Assembly: GCA_905220665.1 (NCBI GenBank)
Contig: CAJNAR010000008.1
Coordinates: forward strand, 310,001 to 374,000
Reading direction: 5' to 3'
From: Albugo candida
Lineage: Eukaryota; Oomycota; Peronosporomycetes; Albuginales; Albuginaceae
Length of the DNA stretch: 64,000 nt
Part shown: positions 20,786 to 32,223 of the stretch, piece after piece
Numbering within the stretch: position 1 is the stretch's first letter
How the letters are laid out: every line of letters starts with the position of its first letter
The notes under the pieces: model-generated
Databases searched by the model: none
What the model was told of the DNA's origin: nothing
What the model saw: only the letters and a program-made list of their open reading frames with translations
Made by a program: the position numbers and the translations under genes

Positions 20786-21793
20786 TTACTGAAGTGAGCA
20801 CATACGACTCGACACTGTGTTTCTTGGGACTAATTGTTGCGACTGCAATAATGTCTCACGAGCTGTAATCTTTTGCAATAAATCTTCTCCGACGTTTTGG
20901 AAGCGTTCAATCCATTCCTTCCTTTCTAATTGGTTCATATTGCTATGTTGTTCCAATAATTCGATAACTTTCTCGTTGAAGTCACCCAACTTACTTGCAC
21001 TGGTCACATCATTATTCTCCAATCGCTGCTGAACTAGTTCTGATAATTGCAAGAGATTTTCTTTGTCCAATTGTAATTGTTTTAATTGCGCACATATTTC
21101 GTCCTGCGTCTGTGACCACTTTGTTTCCGTTTTTGCATGCAACTCTATAGCACGTGATTCGATCTTTTTTATCCAATCTTTGTGCTCGTTACAAACATCA
21201 TAAAGAGCTTTCAAACGTAAATTTTCACTTTGTTCCGCCGAAACCTCGGAAGTAGGAGTAGAATGTATAGATCGATAGAAATTCACTACCAACCCGCTCG
21301 TTCCCCAAAACTCAATTAATTGTTCTGTTACCAGTAATTGAAACGACTACAACACACTGTCAATTCGTCAACATTTGTCAATTCATCTGATTGGTACCTT
21401 TTCGTGACAAATGGTACTAGTGACGTTTCTGTTCGGTGTGAATTGATATTGTATCGAGATCGATTCATTTTCTTCCGTCTTTTCAATTCCCATTTCAACA
21501 TTTACCCATATTATCTGTCCAACCAAATGATTTAATGGCGCTTCTACTTCGCTTCCGTCTTCCAGCGCGTTTGAATGCAATCGTGGAACAATTCGAATGC
21601 GAATCGTGTCAAATAAAATCTTCTGATGCGTTTCCCACTGAATTGTCGCGATTATGTCGATCGAAAATCTACACAACCAGATGAATTGCGCGCATTATTC
21701 GACAGTGCCCGCTTACAAAAAAAGCAACGGCCTCAAACTCAAAAACGCATTTCCAATCGCTCGATTTTCGCTCGGGAAAAATGTGGTACGCAT
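20786..21793 (-). CDS. Kinesin-tail-like (C2-like segment) plus coiled-coil protein
   Basis: Three-exon model: 21793-21717, 21668-21398 and 21346-20786, giving 302 aa. The introns are 48 and 51 bp and all phases agree. The middle part (LVGQIIWVNVEMG...ISIQYQF...HEKSFQLLVTEQLIEFWG) resembles the C2-like segment found in the tails of kinesin-3-type motors, where QYxF, a VTExxxE motif and a final WG recur. The last 150 residues are charged and Leu-rich with heptads (QLKQLQLDKENLLQLSELVQ), a likely coiled coil. No motor domain is present, and the AMPK gene stop lies only 88 bp upstream, so this is a free-standing tail or a truncated gene. The first exon is the least certain. Confidence 0.55.
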
Positions 21794-21881
21794 ACGCAAT
21801 GTTACACTGCAAATTAATTCTCATTTCCGTTACAAAAATCCCAAAAATACCAATATGTTCCAATAATTACAAGATTTCTAT

Positions 21882-24282
<2,401 letters not shown>

Positions 24283-25361
24283 ATGTTTACCTTTCGCACT
24301 CATCGCACTCAACGAGCTTTTCTGAGGATTCAAAATCAGAAAAAGTTTGAATCGACACTATCGTTCTTAGTAATTGATGGGTATGCTCAAGAAGGAAGAC
24401 GTGACTTGCAAGAAGGAGGCGCTTCAACGGCGGGCGAGCTTTACACAAGACTACTTACGCAATCAGCGTCATCCAAATATGCAGTAAAATGTGATATTGT
24501 GTATCCCGCAGATGAGAGCTTTCAGCTTCCGACTTTAGCAAAGGTGCTATTCCAAAGCACATAAACGTATACCGTGTGTTTAATTGTCCAATCAAGTTTG
24601 ATGCTGTAGCTTGGACTGGTTGCTCTCTTACAATTCATGAAGAAAATGACGCACGTGTGCAAAAACAGCTCCGTTTGGCCACTTCTTTGTTTGATTACGG
24701 TGCAAATCATCGCACTGTTGAATACGGTTTCTCATGTTCGGTTATAGGAATCCCTCAATTTGGAAGCTGTTGGGCTGCTCAAGTTGCAATCGTTGCGTCG
24801 GGAGGAATATGTGCTCGCAATCCACGTGGAAGAGAAATGGGTATTGCGAGAAAGATTGCGTTGACATCAGAGGGTCGTGCGCATCCTCTTTTTGAAGGAA
24901 AGCCAACTGTGTTTGATGCATTCACCAGTCACAATGATGAAATTACTCATTTGAGTACGGGAGGAGTCAAACTGGCTGGGAACAGAATATCAACCAATCA
25001 AGCGGTTGCCGTGCGGTATCTTCGAGTATGAAACAATTGTTCTCGAGGGTAGACGTCTGAGGGCAATTCTGCTTAGGGCGAATTTTGGGCAGTACAGTAC
25101 CATCCCGAGTACAACCTCCACGAAATGGCACGATTGGTATATTGTCGTCGTCGAAGATTGATTAAGCTGGGATTCTTTCGAGACTTGAAAAGCGCCGATG
25201 ATTATATAGACACGCTGGAGAATCTTCATATCGATCCTGGACGGTACGACCTTGCATGGAAAATCGGCGTTGACGCGGATATCATGGACGAGACGATTCG
25301 ACTTTGTGAAACGCAAAATTTCATCAAGCATTTAGTTGTGCCGTACAGTTTGACAAAGTAG
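24283..25361 (+). CDS. Class I glutamine amidotransferase-like protein
   Basis: Four-exon model: 24283-24543, 24597-24699, 24748-25025 and 25077-25361, giving 308 aa. The nucleophile elbow reads GIPQFGSCWAAQ (Cys129), and the partner dyad is VQYHPEY (His223, Glu225), so a complete Cys-His-Glu triad is present. LVIDGYAQEGRRDLQEGG, AWTGCSLTIHEEN and FTSHNDEIT fit the stand-alone GMP-synthase-like amidotransferase family. The intron at 24700-24747 is 48 bp, a multiple of three without a stop, so a naive ORF reading would insert 16 false residues before the elbow. Substrate is unknown. Relatives hydrolyse glutamine or gamma-glutamyl compounds. The Arg-rich N-terminus could be a mitochondrial presequence, and an upstream exon (24029-24117) is possible. 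Confidence 0.85.
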
Positions 25362-26248
25362 AATTTTAAAGTCTATCCGTTTAGTTGTGATGAGTACGAA
25401 TTGCTGAAGTGTAAAATCCAGTGAGTACCTAATCCTACGTTCTGTCACTCTATGAAAGATTGCTACTCTCATCCCTGACGTCATGGTGTGTCGGTGATGT
25501 GGTAATGGCGTCGCTCGACCGAAGTCACCGGACTGAATAAGTTGATCGTGAGTTTTTTAATTTCACGATTTATATCTGATTGGTATTGAGTCTGCGGATT
25601 CAATCCTACATTTATGGAAAGATTATACTTTGCATGCTGAGATCCTATTGGCCCTATTTAATTCCAATCTGCCTGAAAACTGAGGACTCCACCGATTCCA
25701 TCGAGAACCTTGACCTGTAACCCTTTCGTTTAATTCGCACAAAACATTCCTCGTACGGTTCACCTACTCCTAAGTATCCGTTTCCATTCTCTTGCGCTAG
25801 CGCCAATCTGATCGTATGTACTATTACAGAGTACCTACAATGATTAGCGGTAGGGGGAAACAATCAGGTGGCACAGCCCAAATCACTGTCTCTAAACTAC
25901 TTTAGAGTGGCGTTCAAGTAGTGCACTTTAAAGGACAAGCGATAACGAATCTTCTATATTCTCTCTATAACAACCTATGTAATTCTTATTCTAATCGTAC
26001 CCACACTATCCTCTCGACAGGCTTCAAAATAGTAGGATACGGTTTTCTGCTTCCACCCAACGCTGACAATCGAATTTTGTATGCCTCAGTGTTTTCTGAG
26101 CTTTTCTCTCTGAAGCGTGGGAGTTTAATCGACTTTCCCGTCGATTCAACTTTCTTAGTACATCTGAATGCGAAACTCAAAGAAGGGCGTGACTTCTTTT
26201 TATCACTCAAACTTGTAACTTTCCCTCAGAACGCAATTTATTTGAAAC
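25362..26248. other. Stretch without a confident gene
   Basis: A 74-codon minus-strand ORF (25986-26210) and a 115-codon plus-strand ORF (25921-26268) overlap each other. Neither shows a recognised domain. The minus ORF has a basic, protein-like composition (KIRLSALGGSRKPYP) and might be one exon of a small gene, but I could not build a spliced model. Confidence 0.35.
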
Positions 26249-27163
26249 ATGCTCACATCAATCCGTAACGAGTCAATGTATACAGTCTATCATCAAAGCG
26301 CCGAGATGCAACTGGATGATGTTAAGAAACAATCGACGGAGCGACGACTACTCAAAATGAGTTGCGAGAAATTACCAAGCGCATTTGACTATCACGGTCA
26401 TGCACGGATCCTTTGTGTGGGTGACACAGTGGTGTATCGTGTGTCTATCAATGTCGCTGTGAACACAGCCAGCACTACGCAGCAAGATCAAGAATGGATT
26501 ATGTGGCTGTTCTCCATTTCGCACGAGAGATATCACCAATTTGTCAAGAGCGTGGTGGATATCTTTATTCTTCCGAATGTTGTGGAAATTCTTCATCAAA
26601 GTGTTGATGTTGATCAAGAACAAGCACCGTATATCGCATTCATCAGATCACTTTATGGTATTTTCCACCGTTATAACATGTTAAATGATATATTTGCGGC
26701 TCAACATGATGTGACGCAGATGGATCACGGACGCTGCTATTTGGAGTCATTTTTAGCCAAATTATGGGAGACACTTGAAATTATTCTACCAGCGATCACT
26801 GTCGCTACCCATCTACCATTTGCAGGCATTGAAGAGGTTTACACTTTGTACAATATTGTATGTGACTTTTTGATGGTGCCGCAAGATAAGATTATGGAGA
26901 CAAGTTGTGTATACACGAATGCAATATTATGTCTGGAAGATGTCGAAGTATTATTGCCCAAGTACGTAAAACAACATTGCAGTATCTGTTTGGATGGGTT
27001 ATTAACAATTGAGTCCTCTCAAAATGGAACAACGCCAAAAAAGAACTCGGAAGCCGTCAAACTTCCATGTGGTCACATTTTTCACGAAGACTGCATCATT
27101 CACTGGCTTGGCCAGCGTCCAACTTGTCCAGAATGTCGGGCTCCTGTGGGTATGTGGGTCTAA
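26249..27163 (+). CDS. RING-H2 finger protein, putative E3 ubiquitin ligase
   Basis: Single exon, 304 aa. The C-terminal RING-H2 finger reads CSICLDG, then a 20-residue insert, [17 protein letters not shown] and CPECRAP (about residues 247-300). All eight metal ligands are present. The preceding 240 residues are helical with no transmembrane segment or other domain that I recognise. Several Met codons lie within the first 35 residues, so the start is provisional. RING-H2 proteins recruit ubiquitin-loaded E2 enzymes. The target is unknown. Confidence 0.8.
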   Translation: MLTSIRNESMYTVYHQSAEMQLDDVKKQSTERRLLKMSCEKLPSAFDYHGHARILCVGDTVVYRVSINVAVNTASTTQQDQEWIMWLFSISHERYHQFVKSVVDIFILPNVVEILHQSVDVDQEQAPYIAFIRSLYGIFHRYNMLNDIFAAQHDVTQMDHGRCYLESFLAKLWETLEIILPAITVATHLPFAGIEEVYTLYNIVCDFLMVPQDKIMETSCVYTNAILCLEDVEVLLPKYVKQHCSICLDGLLTIESSQNGTTPKKNSEAVKLPCGHIFHEDCIIHWLGQRPTCPECRAPVGMWV

Positions 27164-27545
27164 GTGGAACTCGTCATCCGTTCTCCATGTTCTGTAAATG
27201 TTATGTGTAGTGTCGATACTTTATTAAGTTTAACTACCGTACCTAGTTCGGTAGAATAGGTACGGAACAATACATGTCTTCACGTTTGCGTTCTGACTTT
27301 TACTATTTCACTCCATGAAATATAATTGTATGTCTTTTCTAATTTCCTGATTTGTACGTCGTGTAAGACGAGCCGAACTTATAAGTCATACTGCCAATAG
27401 GAAGACATTTCGGCACTGTAGCGGCACGTCAACCGTCCCTCTTGCAGTCTAACTTCTTTACAGTGCATTCACGCCAAGGAAAGTGAAAAAGTCGGTGTTT
27501 TTTTTCATTTATTTGTGTTATTTGTACGTTGTTGTTGTTAATTGG
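27164..27545. other. Intergenic region upstream of the FYVE gene
   Basis: AT-rich, no supported ORF. The promoter and 5' UTR of the FYVE gene should lie here. Confidence 0.4.
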
Positions 27546-30500
27546 ATGGCCGTACTAGAGGTTCCACTGAGTGATAATGTATTTCCTCCAGTCACACTCA
27601 CCGATGCGCAGCTCGCAACGTATGAGAAACAAAGTCGCGATAAAGTCAATCAATTGATTCGAATCGCAGAAGACGCGGATTGCGTATATAAATGGGCAGA
27701 AATCATATCCAAATCTGGAAACTCATGCTTCAAAGCCCGCGTAGTGACATCAGCACCAGTCCCTTCTGAATCCTTACCATCACCTCCACTTGCACCACCA
27801 AAGATTCATGCAACTGATATACTTTTATCGAATCGCGGGGATAGTAGCTGTATGCAAGCACCCACAAAATCTCAAATTCTCTTGAAATCGAGTGTGCTGC
27901 TTCGTGCTTCCTCTGACGATGTGATGGATGCAATAGCTCGTATCTCCACCACGACTATGCGTAAATCATCTCAGTTTTTATATCCTTCGACATTTATTGA
28001 CAGTCGCACGCTATTTCATTTACCTCCAATCGATTCGAAGGAACTTAGCTCTCGAACTGAATTCAGTCTGTCGTGGGGTCCACCAAGTGGGAAAGGGCGA
28101 CGTCCACGAAGTAAGAGAGAGAGGTCAACGCACACTTCTTCCACAAACTACAGTTTCGAACGTTATCACGCAATCAAATGGCAATTATTTGGTCAGCACC
28201 GTATCTATAAACGACGAAATCTCGCATCCATCAAGCACATCAAACTTTCTAATCAGCAATGTCGTACGATCGGGAAAACATCCGCGGTCACCATCACTCC
28301 ACATCAAACCACCAACTCCCATGCTTTGCACATTGAAACACCATGTCCATCGAACCTGGGGACGAACCAGTTTATGTATTTGCGCCGCTCTCTTCTCACA
28401 CCACGAGACCATCTGCGACAGGGTAATTTGGCTGCACCACTTCCTGCGAAGAGAATGATGATGCCCTTTCGTACCGTCCTCCCTGATACAGCGGTCGATT
28501 TCTGTGTTTTAGAACACGCAGGAAACTATACGGAGTTCTGCTCCGAACTGGATACTGGGACAAGGCGAAACCAACACTCCTCCAATGTTCTGGCTTTTTT
28601 CCTTCAATATTCGATCGATCTCACTCCACAGATTTCTTCTTTGGAAGCATTTGGAATTGCGCGAGGAAACGTTTCGCTGTTCGGAATCGTTGTCGCGAAA
28701 ACATCGCGTCAAAATGTTGTTTCTGTCACGGCGATCTGTCAATTAGACACCGACGCAAATGCGTCGCCAATGATCATGAAACAAGTGGAACAAATCATGA
28801 TTGAGAATGTTGGTCATATCACACGACTGGAACGGCTTTTGGAAAGGCAACGAATGAGTCGATTGGAATTTGTTGAACAATGGCAATGGATTCCTAACGC
28901 GGATCGAAAAGTCTGTGCGGTGTGTTTACGAAACTTTTTTCTGCATCGAAAGCATCACTGTCGAGCTTGTGGGGAAGTTGTATGCTCCTTTTGTGCACCG
29001 CTCCGAGAATTAGAGCATCCGATTGCGGATATAACTTCAATTCGAGTGTGCTCATTATGCCTTTCGGGATTGAATAAAACAGCTCATCGCTCCTCCTCGA
29101 GTGCGAAAAGTTTGCGCGGTCATGGGCGAAATACCGACATTATCAATGTGAGAACATCAAGTCGAAAAATGCGAGATGGGGGCCAACACGCTGATGCTGA
29201 TCGTTGTGGAGAAAAAACAAAAAGCAATGAAAGTGCTGCCAAGACTGAAAATGAGAAAAGTCAAGATTATAATGACCTTTGTCTTTCATCGTCTGGAGAT
29301 TCGAAAAATATGATGACCATTCAGTGGGGAATAGAGCAGAAAAGAAGAGGAACACATATCAATTCCAAATCAATCAAAGAATGTACATCGCCAAGGCTTG
29401 GTGCACCTGTGATCGTGGAAACCCTCCGTGAGGAACGTGACAACTTGTTTGATGACAAATTCTCTTGTTTCTTACCTCCGAAACTGATTGATGAGAAAGC
29501 TTTGAATAATGTTGCAAGTCAAATTGACCAAGTACGAAAAGCTATGCATCAGACGATACTGAATCAAGACGGTGATGCAGATTCCGAAACAGCCGGTGAT
29601 TCGTCCTCCGTCTTTGCCGATCACCAAATTGTGAAAGAATGCCAGGAACGAAGTAAGCATTTAATGGACACACTTGGCAGTGTGTTTTACAAGCAAGAAG
29701 AACTGGATGGCTCCGATTCAGAAATTATGTCGAATTTGGAGGATTCGAGCAGCGACCACGAACGAAGTAAACATGTTTTGTCCGCAAAGTCGCAAAATAA
29801 AACAAGAGTTCGGAGAAAACGTAAACTTGGTCATCCCAAATCAAGTCTTGATGGCAAAGAAGCTAATTTGGCCGTGGATTCTCCATCTTTTGGGGTCGTG
29901 GAGGTAAACAGCCAAATAAATGCAAGTCACAAACTCCTCACACACAATAATGGCAGTCAAGATACACCAACAAATACAGCGACAACTATTTGTGCGCAAC
30001 AACTTTATGACAAACGTATGATCGCAAAGATACAAACAGAGTTATCGGAAGTTTGCTTGCAAAATGACACAACGTGCGGGTGCTCGAGAACCTTGGATGA
30101 TTACCATCGTCCTCCTCATCTGGAGAGAAAAACGGCCCTCAACTCGCATGACATTGAGAAGCTCGAAGAAAAGATTGTTGGATTGCAACGGAGTCTACTA
30201 CTCGCTCATGAACGTCTCAAACAAATTGACGTTGATATGGAAGTAGATAACGAAAAGAAAGATCTGCAACATCGACCTCATCATCCACCGAATCAAAAGT
30301 CCGCTTCAAGACAGTGTCATGACATTACCTCGGGATATCAATCAGGATATACATCTGGTTATAGCTCTGAGCACACTTCCGACCGAAGCTCTCTCAATGA
30401 CTCGCAAACCGGCTCCAGTCTTGGAATGCGTGAATATTTTATGGCTATCGATGAAGACGGTAACGTTGATGGTGAGTTTATATTCGAGGAGCAACAACGT

Positions 30501-32144
30501 CAACGTCAGCAGAATTTACGACAGCATTCTTTGTCACGGCACAAAATGAAGCGAGTTATCGCACCGCACGCTCATTGTCGCCGAAAGTTACCAGTTACTA
30601 AGGAAATGGTGTCTGAAATCTTTGATGTCGTGGATTCTTCTGAGCGTTCAATCTCAACACAGGAGAACTTTGGCGCAGACATACAGAATGGAATGTCGGG
30701 ATTCATCTCCTGCGAGGGCGTTTGTTGCACTGAAGACTTTACTACAGAAAAAGTCGATAGCACTTACAGTGTGGATACACCCACGAGTGCCAAACGATCG
30801 AGTAACGTCGAGTACAACTTTGAAGAAGATACTGCTCCAGTTCGAGAATGTAGGTCACAACGAAAACAATCCGTCTTTGGCTGGCGTGTCCTCGATCCAA
30901 GTACAGTGGATTTGCGTAATACCATCGATTTTACGAAAAGCTCAGACGGCAACATATCATTCGATGGCCACAATCCAGTCAATCAAAAATGCGATTCAGT
31001 TGCCGTAAACGATGACTCTGTGCGGCAAGCTTCAAGCTTAGCCGGACGTGTAGTTGTTCAAGGTGGTGCTCGATGTGACTCCCATTGTGATGAGCCTGGT
31101 GTGTTTTATGGCCAAAGCAGCACCATTCGTGAAAGGAAGTCGCAACATTCGCAACCCGAAACTCTCGAAGAAGAATGCTGTCAAGATACACGTTCACAAC
31201 CTCACCACAGCGCGCACGTCTCCTATCGTTATAGAGCAGATATGCGTAACCCATTGAGAACTTCCGTCAGGCACCATACGAGACATCGCTCTTGGACAGT
31301 AGAGCCTAGCAACTCTCAACGTATTGGAAGCGGTATGGCTGAATCTTATTCTCATCGTGCTTCTCGTATCGGCACTCATTTACCAGACGAATTGCGCAAT
31401 GTCGCAGAAGAGAATCACTTGTATTGTTATTCTGAAGCAGAGCATGATCATGGAAGCGCTCCTTTTGATACCCAGTCATCTCTACATTATTATTCAGATC
31501 AGGATGCAATCAGTGGAAATCGACCAGCATTCCGGTCTGTTCGTTCTCGAGGAGCTCATCCCTTCCCGCCTCGCTATCGTCATCCTTATCACGCTTCACC
31601 AGAGAACGACAGAAACTCAATGGCGTCATCGAGCGCGAGAAGTAGTCATTCCTCATGCTGGGTCAATAATGGTCATCACGAGACACGTGGCTCTATGCAC
31701 AATAGAGTAACGACAGGTAGCACGGATGAGTACGATACTGCGGTAGCTCAGCGATCGAGTACTTCGCGACTCGAGTCGATGCAATCATGCGCACAAGATG
31801 CTGAAGAACATGCTTTGATTTGTGAGCTTGGTGACCACTTATCTTCTCTACGCACCGAATGTGAGGATTCAATACAACGCTGCCGAAAATTACAATCGAT
31901 ACGTAAGATCCTGCATCGAATTCTATTAGAAGGCGAAACATGCTCTTTTATGCGATTAAAGCATGAAATGATTCGATACCCCGACATTTTGACGGAAACA
32001 CCAAGCATTATTCGTATATTCCAATTATCTGGTTTTCGCATCGAGTCAAAAGAATTTGTCATGAAGTTTATTGATCGACTCCGAACGGCTACCATTGTGG
32101 CTGAACTGGATCGAGAAATACAAGCCAATATCATAGAGATATGA
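27546..32144 (+). CDS. FYVE zinc-finger protein with START-like N-terminal region
   Basis: Single exon. With the start at MAVLEVPLSDN the product is 1532 aa. The frame is open 21 codons further upstream, but that extension is hydrophobic and unlike the family. The first 470 residues resemble the START-like lipid-binding region common in oomycete FYVE proteins. The FYVE finger follows (VCAVCLRNFF, RKHHCRACGEVVCSFC, VCSLCLS), with the R-HHCR-CG core that binds phosphatidylinositol 3-phosphate. The remaining 1000 residues are Ser/His/Arg-rich and mostly disordered, with Tyr-Ser-Gly repeats (SGYQSGYTSGYSSEHTS) and a short helical C-terminus. It probably acts on endosomal membranes. Its stop is 79 bp from the stop of the convergent PIG-N gene. 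Confidence 0.85.
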   Translation: MAVLEVPLSDNVFPPVTLTDAQLATYEKQSRDKVNQLIRIAEDADCVYKWAEIISKSGNSCFKARVVTSAPVPSESLPSPPLAPPKIHATDILLSNRGDSSCMQAPTKSQILLKSSVLLRASSDDVMDAIARISTTTMRKSSQFLYPSTFIDSRTLFHLPPIDSKELSSRTEFSLSWGPPSGKGRRPRSKRERSTHTSSTNYSFERYHAIKWQLFGQHRIYKRRNLASIKHIKLSNQQCRTIGKTSAVTITPHQTTNSHALHIETPCPSNLGTNQFMYLRRSLLTPRDHLRQGNLAAPLPAKRMMMPFRTVLPDTAVDFCVLEHAGNYTEFCSELDTGTRRNQHSSNVLAFFLQYSIDLTPQISSLEAFGIARGNVSLFGIVVAKTSRQNVVSVTAICQLDTDANASPMIMKQVEQIMIENVGHITRLERLLERQRMSRLEFVEQWQWIPNADRKVCAVCLRNFFLHRKHHCRACGEVVCSFCAPLRELEHPIADITSIRVCSLCLSGLNKTAHRSSSSAKSLRGHGRNTDIINVRTSSRKMRDGGQHADADRCGEKTKSNESAAKTENEKSQDYNDLCLSSSGDSKNMMTIQWGIEQKRRGTHINSKSIKECTSPRLGAPVIVETLREERDNLFDDKFSCFLPPKLIDEKALNNVASQIDQVRKAMHQTILNQDGDADSETAGDSSSVFADHQIVKECQERSKHLMDTLGSVFYKQEELDGSDSEIMSNLEDSSSDHERSKHVLSAKSQNKTRVRRKRKLGHPKSSLDGKEANLAVDSPSFGVVEVNSQINASHKLLTHNNGSQDTPTNTATTICAQQLYDKRMIAKIQTELSEVCLQNDTTCGCSRTLDDYHRPPHLERKTALNSHDIEKLEEKIVGLQRSLLLAHERLKQIDVDMEVDNEKKDLQHRPHHPPNQKSASRQCHDITSGYQSGYTSGYSSEHTSDRSSLNDSQTGSSLGMREYFMAIDEDGNVDGEFIFEEQQRQRQQNLRQHSLSRHKMKRVIAPHAHCRRKLPVTKEMVSEIFDVVDSSERSISTQENFGADIQNGMSGFISCEGVCCTEDFTTEKVDSTYSVDTPTSAKRSSNVEYNFEEDTAPVRECRSQRKQSVFGWRVLDPSTVDLRNTIDFTKSSDGNISFDGHNPVNQKCDSVAVNDDSVRQASSLAGRVVVQGGARCDSHCDEPGVFYGQSSTIRERKSQHSQPETLEEECCQDTRSQPHHSAHVSYRYRADMRNPLRTSVRHHTRHRSWTVEPSNSQRIGSGMAESYSHRASRIGTHLPDELRNVAEENHLYCYSEAEHDHGSAPFDTQSSLHYYSDQDAISGNRPAFRSVRSRGAHPFPPRYRHPYHASPENDRNSMASSSARSSHSSCWVNNGHHETRGSMHNRVTTGSTDEYDTAVAQRSSTSRLESMQSCAQDAEEHALICELGDHLSSLRTECEDSIQRCRKLQSIRKILHRILLEGETCSFMRLKHEMIRYPDILTETPSIIRIFQLSGFRIESKEFVMKFIDRLRTATIVAELDREIQANIIEI

Positions 32145-32223
32145 TGTCTCATTGATTCCAACTTTATATTCCAACTGGTACATTCAGTCGATGCAATCAA
32201 AATACTGGAACCCGATTTGCAAA

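Noticed and set aside
27483..27545. Hydrophobic N-terminal extension of the FYVE protein as a signal peptide
   Set aside because: The downstream Met (27546) fits the family better, and a signal peptide is not expected on a cytosolic FYVE protein.
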